Source of the DNA: Microseira wollei NIES-4236
GTDB lineage: Bacteria; Cyanobacteriota; Cyanobacteriia; Cyanobacteriales; Aerosakkonemataceae
Length of the DNA stretch: 45,204 nucleotides
NCBI RefSeq assembly: GCF_020521235.1
Contig: NZ_BLAY01000077.1
Location: 1 to 45,204 of the forward strand
Reading direction: 5' to 3'
This document shows positions 24,370 to 33,090 of the stretch, piece by piece; within the stretch, counting starts at the first letter, position 1, and every line of letters begins with the position of its first letter. A program made the position numbers and the translations under genes. The notes under the pieces were generated by a model. The model did not search any database. It worked only from the letters and a program-made list of their open reading frames with translations, and had not been told where the DNA came from.

Positions 24370-25119
24370 TTACAACATTTTTTCTAGGAATTGCTGCGCG
24401 CGATCGCATTTCGGATTGCTAAAGAATTCCCGTGGGGGGGAATCTTCCGCCAGTTGTCCTCGATCTAAGAATAAAATCCGGTGGGCGACTTCGCGGGCAA
24501 ACCCCATTTCGTGGGTGACGATAGCCATTGTAATGCCAGTTTTGGTCAAGTCTTTCATTACTTCTAGCACTTCGTTGACCATTTCCGGGTCGAGTGCCGA
24601 AGTGGGTTCATCGAATAACATAATATCCGGTTTCATCGCCAGACTGCGCGCGATCGCCACCCGTTGTTTTTGTCCCCCCGATAATTGGGAAGGATAAGCA
24701 TTTGCTTTTTGGGATACTCCTACTTTTTCTAGCAATTCCATTCCTTCTCTTTGCGCTATTTCTTTTGTTACTTTCTTCACTTTAACTGGCGCATACATCA
24801 CGTTTTTCAGCACCGTCATGTGCGGGAACAAATGGAAATGCTGAAACACCATGCCGATATTTTGACGGACTTTCATTATATCGGTTTTTGGTGCGGTAAT
24901 ATCTGCACCTTGAATATAAATTTTCCCTGCCGTTGGTATTTCTAGCAAATTCATGCACCGCAAGAAAGTTGACTTACCCGACCCCGAAGGCCCGATAATT
25001 GCCACAACTTCCCCGCGTTCAATATTGGTGGATATTCCTGACAAAACTTTGAGGTTTCCAAAGTCTTTATGCAGGTTTTCCACTTTAACTGCTGCGTTGT
25101 AATCTGCGTTCGAGTACAT
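24370..25119 (-). CDS. bgtA: Amino-acid ABC transporter ATP-binding protein
   Basis: 249 residues from the ATG at 25119, with GGAG five bases upstream; a GTG at 25125 is less likely. Walker A GPSGSGKST, Q-loop region VFQHFHLFPHMTV, signature LSGGQKQRVAIARSLA, Walker B IMLFDEPTSAL and switch His in VTHEMGFA are all present, typical of the GlnQ/HisP class. The start overlaps the end of the upstream permease gene by 35 bases, showing translational coupling. With it, this forms the Bgt-type importer for basic amino acids and glutamine known from Synechocystis; the symbol is by analogy. Confidence 0.93.
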   Translation of the reverse strand: MYSNADYNAAVKVENLHKDFGNLKVLSGISTNIERGEVVAIIGPSGSGKSTFLRCMNLLEIPTAGKIYIQGADITAPKTDIMKVRQNIGMVFQHFHLFPHMTVLKNVMYAPVKVKKVTKEIAQREGMELLEKVGVSQKANAYPSQLSGGQKQRVAIARSLAMKPDIMLFDEPTSALDPEMVNEVLEVMKDLTKTGITMAIVTHEMGFAREVAHRILFLDRGQLAEDSPPREFFSNPKCDRAQQFLEKML

Positions 25120-26566
25120 AACCACTCCATGTTAAAACCATGACCATTAAATAGTAAATTGCCCCGGCAAATAATAAGGGTTCAAAGTAGATGTATTGTT
25201 CTGCCCCTACAATTTGGGCGCGACGTAACAAGTCAGTCACCCCAATCACTGAAACCAAAGATGAATCTTTAAGCAATGCAATTGTTTCGTTGACCAGCGC
25301 CGGCAGAATATTTTTAAACGCCTGGGGTAAAATAATATCCGCCATCATCGGTCGATAGGGAATGCCCAAAGATAAAGCAGCTTCCCGCTGTCCTTTATCA
25401 ATTGCCAGAATACCGGCGCGGATGGTTTCGGAAACGTAGGCCCCGGAGTTGAGGGTAAATGTAATTACGCCTGCTAATAAGGCGGGAATATTGTAACCCG
25501 TTAATTGCGGCGTTGCGTAATAAACTAACGCAATTTGCAATAGCAGGGGCGTGCCTCGAAATATCGAAGTGTAAACGGTGCCAAACCAAAACAAAAACTT
25601 GTTCGAGGAGATTTTAAACAAAGATAAAATCGTTCCCCAGATGAAGCCTAATAATAACGAAATTGCGGTGAATTGTAACGTTACTAATATTCCTTGCAGG
25701 ATGAAAGGAATGCGGGGCGCTATCTTGGCGAAAGGTAAGACATTGGAACTGGTGGCGGGTGCGGTTTTGCCTTGATTTTCAAACCATTTTTTGATTAACC
25801 TTTCGATTTCGCCGCTTTGTTTCATTTCTGCTAAAATGCGGTTGAAATCATTGACTAAACGGGAATTTTTCGGGAAGGCAATCGCACTACCAGCTTCTTC
25901 AGGTTTACTCGGAATTGTACTAAATTGCAAATCCGGGTTATTGGCGATAAATCCTTTAGCAATTGTATCTTCAATCACCGCCGCATCGATTCGCCTTGCT
26001 TTAACTTCTTGGATCAAATCGCCGGTTCTATTCAGCGCTACAAGTTGGACATTTTTAAATTCTTTCGCCGTTTTTTCTTGCGTCGATCCTAACTGGACGC
26101 CGACCTTTTTTCCTGACAAATCTTTGGGGGTTTTGAGATTGCTACCTTTGCGGGTAACAATTGTATTTTTAGCTTCGTAATAAATATCGGAGAAATCTAC
26201 ATTTTTCTGACGTTCTTCTGTGGGAGTCATCCCCGCCATTGCAAAGTCAGCGCGTCCCGACTGCAAGGCGGGAATAATGCCGCTAAAATCTGTATCTTTT
26301 ATTTCCAAATCGTAGCCGAGTTGGTTGGTAATATATTTAGCAATATCTACATCAAAGCCAATAATATCATCTTTGCCGCTGGCGGTATCTCTAAATTCAT
26401 ACGGGGGATAGTCCGCCGATGTCACCATGACTAATTTTTGCCTGGCATTTCCTTGTTGTGCGATGACGCCGCTAATATCTCCCAAGAACGCAGCGAGCAA
26501 CAAAAAGGCGATGCAAAATAGAACGAAGAATAGCCATCTCCGGTTTGGCATTGCTATTATTTTCAT
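25085..26566 (-). CDS. bgtB: Fused substrate-binding and permease protein of an amino-acid ABC transporter
   Basis: 493 residues. A signal/anchor segment (about 10-37) leads to a periplasmic amino-acid-binding domain (about 42-268) with VTSADYPPYEF, GFDVDIAKYI and GRADFAMAGMTPTEER. The permease domain follows (about 285-490), with the HisM/GlnP motif ETIRAGILAIDKGQREAALSLG (EAA loop). This single-chain arrangement is characteristic of cyanobacterial BgtB. The ATG at 26566 is used; an ATG at 26551 is in frame. It forms an operon with the ATPase gene. Confidence 0.93.
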   Translation of the reverse strand: MKIIAMPNRRWLFFVLFCIAFLLLAAFLGDISGVIAQQGNARQKLVMVTSADYPPYEFRDTASGKDDIIGFDVDIAKYITNQLGYDLEIKDTDFSGIIPALQSGRADFAMAGMTPTEERQKNVDFSDIYYEAKNTIVTRKGSNLKTPKDLSGKKVGVQLGSTQEKTAKEFKNVQLVALNRTGDLIQEVKARRIDAAVIEDTIAKGFIANNPDLQFSTIPSKPEEAGSAIAFPKNSRLVNDFNRILAEMKQSGEIERLIKKWFENQGKTAPATSSNVLPFAKIAPRIPFILQGILVTLQFTAISLLLGFIWGTILSLFKISSNKFLFWFGTVYTSIFRGTPLLLQIALVYYATPQLTGYNIPALLAGVITFTLNSGAYVSETIRAGILAIDKGQREAALSLGIPYRPMMADIILPQAFKNILPALVNETIALLKDSSLVSVIGVTDLLRRAQIVGAEQYIYFEPLLFAGAIYYLMVMVLTWSGYVLERRLQRSS

Positions 26567-26646
26567 GGTGGATTAGATAATAAACCATTACTAATAGAAC
26601 TATAGTATACGATCAACTACCTTAAGGCTTAGATTTGGAGCGAGAC

Positions 26647-26842
26647 ACCCGGTTTTTTGAACAATACCTTGATCAAAAAGCCGATACCCTCAAGGGTATC
26701 GCTATACAAACTAAGCCCGCCTGCGCGGGCTGAAATTCTAAAAGCCCGCGCAGGCGGGCTTTGTTTGTGTAGCCCCAGGCTAAAGCCTGGGGGCGGCTGG
26801 TGTTTGACAAAAATGGCAAAGGTATTGTTCAAAAAGCCGGGT
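26647..26842. repeat. Inverted-repeat element of about 196 bases
   Basis: Left end ACCCGGTTTTTTGAACAATA and right end TATTGTTCAAAAAGCCGGGT are inverted repeats of about 24 bases with few mismatches. Inside are further palindromes: AAGCCCGC...GCGGGCTT (about 26715-26760) and GCCCCAGGC/GCCTGGGG (about 26771-26791). No coding capacity. It resembles a non-autonomous mobile element. Confidence 0.75.
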
Positions 26843-26859
26843 TTATGCAATGTTTGTAA

Positions 26860-27039
26860 CTAGAAAGCAAAGCTGGTTCTAACGACACCGATTACCACAT
26901 CGGGATTGCGTTCGTAGTGGTTAGGTGCGGTGAGCCAAAAGAAGCCGGGGGTGATAGAAATGTTATCATTGATCCGAAATCTGTAGAAGGCTTCAACGTG
27001 CAATCCGGTGTTGCGATCGCTTGAATTTGCTGCGTAATA
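26860..27039 (-). pseudogene. C-terminal remnant of an SLH/OprB-type porin
   Basis: Read on the minus strand, the frame gives SSDRNTGLHVEAFYRFRIND, then NISITPGFFWLTAPNHYE and RNPDVVIGVVRTSFAF before TAG at 26860. This is the characteristic end of cyanobacterial carbohydrate-selective (OprB-like) porins, with a terminal Phe as in outer-membrane barrels. The upstream part is replaced by an inverted-repeat element starting about 27037. Confidence 0.8.
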
Positions 27040-27277
27040 TCAAGTCTGGTAGCAAAGGTTGTGTATAGTAGGGGCGGGTTTTACGAGAGATATTTGCTAA
27101 CAGCGCTATTGTTACAGCGGATTGCAAGCTCGTCTAGGGAAAGCCAAATGGCTTCGTTTGTGTAGCGGCACCCTTAAGGGTGCCGCTACACAAACTCTCG
27201 GTGTACCTCATGCGGGTGCAATCCGCTGTAAATAAACCCGCCCCGGCAGACGCTATCCATGCCACCGGACTTGATAT
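27037..27277. repeat. Nested inverted-repeat elements
   Basis: Outer ends TATCAAGTCTGGTAGC (27038) and GCCACCGGACTTGATA (to 27276) enclose a GGGGCGGGTTT (27070) / AAACCCGCCCC (to 27244) pair. That pair encloses the 120-base element 27112-27231. Three inverted-repeat layers are nested like Russian dolls. Confidence 0.7.
27112..27231. mobile_element. 120-base MITE-like element, copy 1
   Basis: Termini TTACAGCGGATTGCA and TGCAATCCGCTGTAA are perfect inverted repeats. The inner arms GTTTGTGTAGCGGCA and TGCCGCTACACAAAC are also inverted. The second copy at 32897-33016 has exactly the same length, with some divergence. Non-coding. Confidence 0.8.
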
Positions 27278-27318
27278 AAGTCCCGATCTTTTTATCCCAG
27301 AAACCCGGGTTTATTAAG

Positions 27319-28641
27319 CTAATTAGACTGCGGTTTCAATTGCAACGCCTCTTTTGCCGATACTCCTTCCCCTTGGGTGCCAAAATACCAAAGCGTCGCT
27401 GCTGCTTCGGCGCGAGTCACTGGTTTTTTCGGTTGAAATAAAGTAGTAAAACCAAAAACTCGGCGGATATTTGATACATCTGCATTTTGGTGATCTGCCA
27501 AAATTGCCCTTAACGCTTTCGGGTCAATTTTACCGGCATCTTGGAAACCCCAAGTTTGTTTCACCGCATCAACTGAAGCATTGGGTAAAGATTGGCGAGT
27601 GTCTAAAGGTACTTTCCAAAGCATCATTTGTTCCCGCGTCAAAGGTGCGCCGGGACGAAACAATACTGCGGTACTATCGCCAGATAAAGGACTGGGAATT
27701 AAACCCGCTTCAGCTAATCCTTGAATGGCGCCGAAGTCGGGGTGAGTGGGAGGCACATCTTGAAATGCCGGTTGAGAAGATGAATTTGCCAACCGAATTT
27801 GTTTCGCCGGATTATTGGCATACATGCGATTATTTGTAGCAACTAACCAACTGGCATAATCGCGGCGGCTGATAATAGTATTGGGTGCAAATTGGTTGCT
27901 GGTAGTGGGGGGATTGGTTTTTGCTGCTGGGTTAGGAGTTAATACTTCCAATTTTGCCAAATCGGTAATGTAAGAACGCAACTCTTTTGGCGCATTATTA
28001 ATATCAGCAAAAACTTGCGATTCGGTATTAGTAGAAGTGACGGGTTCTGGTGATGGAGTTGGCTCTTTAGCAACCTCTGGAGATGGGGAAGGTGTCGGCG
28101 TTGCAGTCGCTGCCACGCTACTGTTGCGGGTATAGGTAATAGTAAATTCCGTTGTTGCAGGAGTTTGATTGGGTGAAGGCGTCGCGACATTAGTTGGCGC
28201 GGGTCGAATATTTACTGTCACTTGTAAGTCATTGCGACGCGCTACCAAGGGACTTTCTTCAGCAGTGGTTTGGCTGACAATTTCCCAGTTGTTATTTTGA
28301 AATTCCTTTTGATAGAAACTTTGCACGATATTGGTAGGAGCGTCGCTAGTCCAGCGCGTTAATTGGGAAGCATCCTGTTGGGTCACTTCCTTTAACGTCG
28401 CATCGGGATAGCGGGGAATTTCTGATGGAAAATCACCTGGTAATTGAACTTGCGGTTGATTCTGCTGAGGATTTGTATCGGTTACTGGTTGACCCAGAGT
28501 AACCGGGTTTTCTTGCAACTGAGGATCTGCTGCTAAAGATTGCTCCAAATTTTTACTATTTGGACTGTTGGCGCAAGCAGTCAGCGAGGTTAGCAGCAAA
28601 GCCGCACTCAAGAATAAGACAGGGAGTTTGTCAGGTAACAT
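27319..28641 (-). CDS. SLH-domain lipoprotein
   Basis: 440 residues. An N-terminal lipoprotein signal with lipobox LTAC places the lipidated Cys at 23. A low-complexity Pro/Thr/Gln region and a small domain (about 70-165, IPRYPDATLKEVTQQDAS) are followed by a second Pro/Ser/Thr-rich linker. SLH-type repeats occupy about 210-430: FADINNAPKELRSYITDLAK, FQDVPPTHPDFGAIQGLAEA with LTREQMMLWK, and FQDAGKIDPKALRAIL with PVTRAEAAATLWYFG. SLH modules bind cell-wall polymers, so this protein probably links a membrane lipid anchor and the peptidoglycan. No operon partner. Confidence 0.85.
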   Translation of the reverse strand: MLPDKLPVLFLSAALLLTSLTACANSPNSKNLEQSLAADPQLQENPVTLGQPVTDTNPQQNQPQVQLPGDFPSEIPRYPDATLKEVTQQDASQLTRWTSDAPTNIVQSFYQKEFQNNNWEIVSQTTAEESPLVARRNDLQVTVNIRPAPTNVATPSPNQTPATTEFTITYTRNSSVAATATPTPSPSPEVAKEPTPSPEPVTSTNTESQVFADINNAPKELRSYITDLAKLEVLTPNPAAKTNPPTTSNQFAPNTIISRRDYASWLVATNNRMYANNPAKQIRLANSSSQPAFQDVPPTHPDFGAIQGLAEAGLIPSPLSGDSTAVLFRPGAPLTREQMMLWKVPLDTRQSLPNASVDAVKQTWGFQDAGKIDPKALRAILADHQNADVSNIRRVFGFTTLFQPKKPVTRAEAAATLWYFGTQGEGVSAKEALQLKPQSN

Positions 28642-28712
28642 AGTGAAAAGTTTATCTCAATCCCTACCCTAGCGCAGTCTGGATGCACTGACACGACTTG
28701 GCGAGATATTGT

Positions 28713-28777
28713 GTAGGGGCACGGCATTTGACAATCTATTGATTTACAGTTCTATGTTGCTGATGCCGTGCCCCTAC
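28713..28777. repeat. 65-base inverted repeat between divergent genes
   Basis: GTAGGGGCACGGCAT (28713-28727) and ATGCCGTGCCCCTAC (28763-28777) are perfect 15-base arms around 35 bases, in the gap between the SLH lipoprotein and the Ser/Thr kinase. It is MITE-like; the location near both starts could affect expression. Confidence 0.75.
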
Positions 28778-28872
28778 TCCCGTGTATTCTATTCTGTTGC
28801 AAAACGCTGTAAAAATATCCGGAAAACAAGTCCAACCTGTGGAATAGAGCAAAAAACGGTTGGGACAGGATC

Positions 28873-31182
28873 GTGATTGGTCAACTTGTGGATGGACGTT
28901 ACCAAATTGTTCGAGTTTTGGGCGCAGGAGCGTTTGGGCAAACTTTTTTAGCCCAAGATATCAAACGTCCGGGTCATCCCTCCTGCGTGGTGAAGCAACT
29001 GCGCTACCTCAGCAACAACCCTCAAGGGTTGCAAACTGCTCGCCGCTTATTTAAAACAGAAGCAGAAATTCTAGAAAAGTTAGGTCAGCACAACCAAATT
29101 CCTACCTTACTAGCTGACTTAGAAGAAAACCAAGAATTCTATTTAGTTCAACAATTCATTCCCGGTCATCCTTTAACCCAGGAGATTTTTCCCGGTCAAC
29201 GTTGGACTGAAGACCGAGTTATCAAATTGTTAACAGAAGTGTTGCAGATTTTGGTCTTTGTCCACGGAGAGGGAGTTATCCACCGGGACATTAAACCCGC
29301 TAATTTAATGCGCCGCGAATCAGACGAAAAAATATTTTTGATTGATTTTGGGGCGGTGAAAGAAATCGGCACTCAAATTGCGCGGGGAGAAATCATTCAA
29401 ACGGTTGTAATCGGCACTCCGGGCTATATGCCAATCGAACAATTTCACGGTCAGCCTCAATTTAATAGCGATATTTATGCCCTGGGTATGCTCGGTATCC
29501 AAGCACTTTTGGGATTAGCCACAAATGAGTTAAGCAAATTGCGAGACCCCAACAATCCCAACACGGGTGAAGTCGTCTGGCGCCACCGAGGACAGGTGAG
29601 TGCAGAATTAGCAGATGTCATCGATAAAATGGTGCGACCGGGCTATCTTCAGCGTTACCAATCGGCAACGGAAGTGCTAGCTGATTTGGAAAAAATTGGT
29701 GCAGTTTCTGGTAATTCATCTGTGCCGACAACGAGGGTTTCTTCTATCCAAAATATCCAGAATAACGAGCAGAATCAGCCTCAGAACAAGCGGCGGCGAA
29801 TTTTAGCAGCAAGTGCCGCTTTAATTGTGGTGGGTGGATTGGCGGGAGTTGTTTACAGTCAGATGCCTCAGAGTCGAGCGATTGCCTTCTACAACCAAGG
29901 GCTGGAAAAGGCTAAAACCGGCGACAAGCAAGCAGCTATTGAACAGTTTAATCAAGCAATTCAACTCAATCCCAATTACGCCCAAGCCTACTACGAACGA
30001 GGCGATGCTCGCTTTCACCTGGCAGATTATCAGGGAACAATTGAAGATTCTACTCAAGCAATTCGGATTAATCCCAACTATGCCGATGCTTACAGAAGGC
30101 GTTGCGCTGCTCAAGGAAATTTAAAAAATTATCAAGCATCAATTGAAGATTGCACGCAAGCAATTCGGCTCGATCCTGCCAATGCTTTAACTTACGTCAA
30201 TCGGGCAAGTACTTACTATAGTCTCGGCGATAAACAAAAATCGATTGCAGATTCTTCTCAAGCGATTCAGATTAATCCTAAACTTTCTTTAGCCTATATC
30301 ACCCGTGGGTTAGCTCGCGAAGACTTGGGAGATAGACTGGGAGCAATCGAAGATTACACCCTCGCCATTGGGCTTGCTCCCAACGATACCAGAGCCTACA
30401 TTAACCGGAGCAATTTGTATCGCAAACTCGGAAAGTATCAAGAAGCGCTGAAAGATGCCAACCAAGTAATTCAAATTAAACCGAATAATTCTTTAGCCTA
30501 TTACAATCGCGGTCTAGCTCACCGCGCACTGGGCGAAAAGCAATCGGCAATTGAAGACTTTCAGAAAACTGCAAAACTCTGCCTCGAACAAGGAAATCAA
30601 GGCTGCTACAAAGACGCACAATTTTTAATTGAGAAAATACAAAAACCTGAACCAGAGTCTAAACCAGAAACCCCACCTGTAACTGTTTCGCAACCACAAT
30701 CCCAACCGCAAATTTCACCTCCACGAAGAAGGCGACAACCGAACCCGATTACTGTTACTCAACCAGAACCGGATATACAAACTGTTCCGCGACGACGCAG
30801 ACCCCAGCCAGAACCAACTGCTGAGGCTAAACCAGAACCACAACCAACTGCTGAGGCTACACCAGGTCCCGACCCGAAAACGGTTCCCTACTACAAACCT
30901 CAACCAAGACCTGAACCTGAACCAAAAACTGAACCTGAACCAAAAACTGAACCTGAACCAAAAACTGAACCTGAACCAAAAACTGAACCTGAACCAAAAA
31001 CTGAACCTGAACCAAAAACTGAGCCTGAACCAAAAACTGAGCCTAAATCAGAGCGCGGTGTGCAAACAGTTCCGTACTACAGATCCCGACCTGCACCGGA
31101 ACCCGAACCCACCGCTGCGCCTGAATCAACACCAACCCCTGCGCCTGAATCAACAACAACACCAGAGTCGCCTGGGTCATAG
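28873..31182 (+). CDS. Ser/Thr protein kinase with TPR repeats and Pro/Glu-rich tail
   Basis: 769 residues from GTG at 28873 (AGGA just upstream). The kinase domain (about 10-270) has GAGAFGQTF, catalytic loop IHRDIKPANLM, IDFGAVKEIG and GTPGYMPIEQ. A single membrane helix (about 310-328) separates it from at least six TPR repeats (about 335-585; units such as AIEQFNQAIQLNPNYAQAYY). The C-terminal 180 residues are Pro/Glu/Lys-rich with about eight copies of PEPKTE. The kinase is inside and the TPR part probably outside the membrane. All catalytic residues look intact, in contrast to the kinase at 35404. Confidence 0.92.
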   Translation: MIGQLVDGRYQIVRVLGAGAFGQTFLAQDIKRPGHPSCVVKQLRYLSNNPQGLQTARRLFKTEAEILEKLGQHNQIPTLLADLEENQEFYLVQQFIPGHPLTQEIFPGQRWTEDRVIKLLTEVLQILVFVHGEGVIHRDIKPANLMRRESDEKIFLIDFGAVKEIGTQIARGEIIQTVVIGTPGYMPIEQFHGQPQFNSDIYALGMLGIQALLGLATNELSKLRDPNNPNTGEVVWRHRGQVSAELADVIDKMVRPGYLQRYQSATEVLADLEKIGAVSGNSSVPTTRVSSIQNIQNNEQNQPQNKRRRILAASAALIVVGGLAGVVYSQMPQSRAIAFYNQGLEKAKTGDKQAAIEQFNQAIQLNPNYAQAYYERGDARFHLADYQGTIEDSTQAIRINPNYADAYRRRCAAQGNLKNYQASIEDCTQAIRLDPANALTYVNRASTYYSLGDKQKSIADSSQAIQINPKLSLAYITRGLAREDLGDRLGAIEDYTLAIGLAPNDTRAYINRSNLYRKLGKYQEALKDANQVIQIKPNNSLAYYNRGLAHRALGEKQSAIEDFQKTAKLCLEQGNQGCYKDAQFLIEKIQKPEPESKPETPPVTVSQPQSQPQISPPRRRRQPNPITVTQPEPDIQTVPRRRRPQPEPTAEAKPEPQPTAEATPGPDPKTVPYYKPQPRPEPEPKTEPEPKTEPEPKTEPEPKTEPEPKTEPEPKTEPEPKTEPKSERGVQTVPYYRSRPAPEPEPTAAPESTPTPAPESTTTPESPGS
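30911..31045 (+). repeat. 18-base tandem repeat encoding PEPKTE
   Basis: About seven to eight near-perfect copies of CCTGAACCAAAAACTGAA lie within the kinase gene. Multiples of 18 keep the frame, so copy number can vary without harm. Confidence 0.85.
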
Positions 31183-31189
31183 ATAATAA

Positions 31190-31428
31190 CTTAAGTTGCT
31201 AGTTATCTCATGCATAGCAGCTAATGGCTAATGGCTAATGGCTAATGGCTAATGGCTAATGGCTAATGGCTAATGGCTAATGGCTAATGGCTAATGGCTA
31301 ATGGCTAATGGCTAATGGCTAATGGCTAATGGCTAATGGCTAATGGCTAATGCTAGTAAAAATCCTATATTAGCAATTAGCAATTAGCAGTTAGCAACGC
31401 CCTTGTTTATAACTAGCAACTTGAGTTA
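31190..31428. repeat. Heptamer-containing element, copy 2, with about 18 tandem CTAATGG units
   Basis: The left end AAGTTGCTAGTTATCTCAT matches copies 1 and 3. CTAATGG is then repeated without error from about 31221 to 31352. The right part carries AGTAAAAATCCTATATTAGC and ends near CTAGCAACTTG. Much longer than the other copies, suggesting slippage expansion. Confidence 0.85.
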
Positions 31429-32715
31429 TTATTTATTTGAGGAAATAAGCTTTTTGACCGCAGCAGCAGTCTGTTCTGGTTTTCCATCGGAAGGAAACAC
31501 TAAAATACTCTGAATTTTGGGATTGCCAATCAGTTCTGGTAAGCGATTTAACTGTTGATCTGAAATGGCAACCCCCTGATAATTGACGGCATACTCTAGC
31601 TCTTGCTTAAAATTAGCATCGTTATAAATCTGAATGAAAGCTCGGTCAACATCCCAATTTGCCCAATCAGCGGCAAAATAACGCTTACCCCAATAAGGAT
31701 TGTGATGGCAAAGATCGAAGCTAACGCTCGGATTCACTTTTTTGATGTCCGCTCTCATTTGTCGCACAAAATTAGTTAAATGAGTAGTCCGATCGACTTT
31801 TCCAGGTAATTCAGCATGATACCCCAGGTAATCATCCCACTGAACTGCATCGATCTTGGGATACTTTTTGACGAACTCGACTGAGATTTTTCTGAATAGA
31901 TCGGCAACTTCTGGAATCTCGACATCTAGTACGTAATGTTCGATCCCAGGGTAGGTTCTATCGACTCCAGGCACCACCCATTTTTTAGCAATTGCTATGT
32001 CAAAAATCGGGCTATTTTTATCAATTTTAATGCCTTTCTCAAAATAGGCGTGTACTTGCATTCCTTGCTTGTGCGCCTCATCAATCAGCCAATCTAACCA
32101 TTGCTCTTGAAATTGGTTGGGGCAACTTTTTAATCCGAATGTTTGCTGCATCACCTCGCTGTTATACATCGTGCAGCCATTGCCCCAAACGCCATGAATA
32201 ATTGTATTTATGCCTTGTTGGCGATAGTAACGAACTCGTTCGCGAATTGTTTGTTCGCTAGCATTATTCGTCACTTGATAGCGACTTAAGTAAATTCCTC
32301 TGATTTGTTTTTGCTCCCAAGTTGTTTGAGGCGATGCGGAGGGAGCAGGGGTGACAGGTGAAGGTGAAGCTTGTGGTTTGGTTGTTGGTGTTTCAGTTTG
32401 AGGTGATGCGGAGGGAGCAGGGGTGACAGGTGAAGGTGAAGCTTTTGCTTTGGTTATTGGTGTTTCAGTTGGCATCACTTTTGGAGGAGCATGATTGGCA
32501 ACTGCTACGGGAGGCTGCGGTGCAGGAGTAAAATTTGGCGCAGGTTGTTGTTGATTAATAGGCAGAAATTTACTGATGCTTTCAGGTAGAAGTTTGCCGA
32601 TATTTAGTCGATCTAGATTTGTAAAGCCCCAATAACCAAGACCTAACAAAACTACGAGGAATGAAATTGGAATATTAGCACATCCACAGCCAGGGTTTTC
32701 TTTTTTGTTTGGCAT
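31429..32715 (-). CDS. Membrane-anchored GHL10-type glycoside hydrolase-like protein
   Basis: 428 residues from the ATG at 32715 (an in-frame start at 32742 is less likely). A cytoplasmic Cys-containing tip (GCGC) precedes a membrane helix (about 15-32), then a Pro/Ala/Thr linker with a two-copy repeat (SPSPVTPAPSASPQT). The catalytic-type domain (about 135-428) starts IRGIYLSRYQVTN and includes GINTIIHGVWGNG, VHAYFEKGIKID and IDAVQWDDYLGY, as in family 10 glycosyl-hydrolase-like (GHL10/DUF187-type) proteins with a TIM-barrel fold. The paired Asp in WDDY is a candidate catalytic residue. It probably acts on an extracellular polysaccharide; substrate unknown. Confidence 0.8.
   Translation of the reverse strand: MPNKKENPGCGCANIPISFLVVLLGLGYWGFTNLDRLNIGKLLPESISKFLPINQQQPAPNFTPAPQPPVAVANHAPPKVMPTETPITKAKASPSPVTPAPSASPQTETPTTKPQASPSPVTPAPSASPQTTWEQKQIRGIYLSRYQVTNNASEQTIRERVRYYRQQGINTIIHGVWGNGCTMYNSEVMQQTFGLKSCPNQFQEQWLDWLIDEAHKQGMQVHAYFEKGIKIDKNSPIFDIAIAKKWVVPGVDRTYPGIEHYVLDVEIPEVADLFRKISVEFVKKYPKIDAVQWDDYLGYHAELPGKVDRTTHLTNFVRQMRADIKKVNPSVSFDLCHHNPYWGKRYFAADWANWDVDRAFIQIYNDANFKQELEYAVNYQGVAISDQQLNRLPELIGNPKIQSILVFPSDGKPEQTAAAVKKLISSNK
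32330..32470 (-). repeat. Two-copy tandem repeat of about 70 bases in the hydrolase linker
   Basis: GATGCGGAGGGAGCAGGGG and its downstream neighbours occur twice (about 32333 and 32404), encoding the duplicated Pro/Ala/Ser linker. In-frame. Confidence 0.75.
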
Positions 32716-32896
32716 GGTAATGTTAGCGATCGCTCCAAGCATCTCATATCAAGTTACTTCACTCGGCGATCGCTCAATTCCGCATTCAGAGCGAAACAAA
32801 ATTTTAGCCGATCCAATCTCCACAAGCACCGAAGCCGCAGCAAAGGTAATGCTGTCACGAGCGCTGGGAACTAACGGGCGGGTAGTTCATTTAGTA

Positions 32897-33016
32897 TTAC
32901 AGCAGATTGCAGCCGCTTGAGGTACAGCGAAATCGCTTTGTTTGTGTAGCGGCAGCAAAAATGGCAGCCGCTACACAAACCTTCGGTGTACCTCACTCAT
33001 TTGCAATCTGCTGTAA
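32897..33016. mobile_element. 120-base MITE-like element, copy 2
   Basis: Termini TTACAGCAGATTGCA and TGCAATCTGCTGTAA are perfect inverted repeats, with inner arms GTTTGTGTAGCGGC and GCCGCTACACAAAC. It has the same 120-base length and layout as 27112-27231. It lies upstream of the NB-ARC gene and may influence its promoter. Confidence 0.8.
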
Positions 33017-33090
33017 ATATTACTTACTATCCACACAGGATGTCTGTTATGGGCGTATATTGTTTGTAAGACTCACCCTGACTGGTAAAC

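Noticed and set aside
31190-31428. Possible CRISPR array
   Set aside because: The repeats are seven bases in direct tandem with no spacers, so this is a heptanucleotide repeat.
32705-32920. 71-codon frame upstream of the NB-ARC gene
   Set aside because: It begins antisense to the hydrolase N-terminus and ends in the 120-base element; no family pattern.
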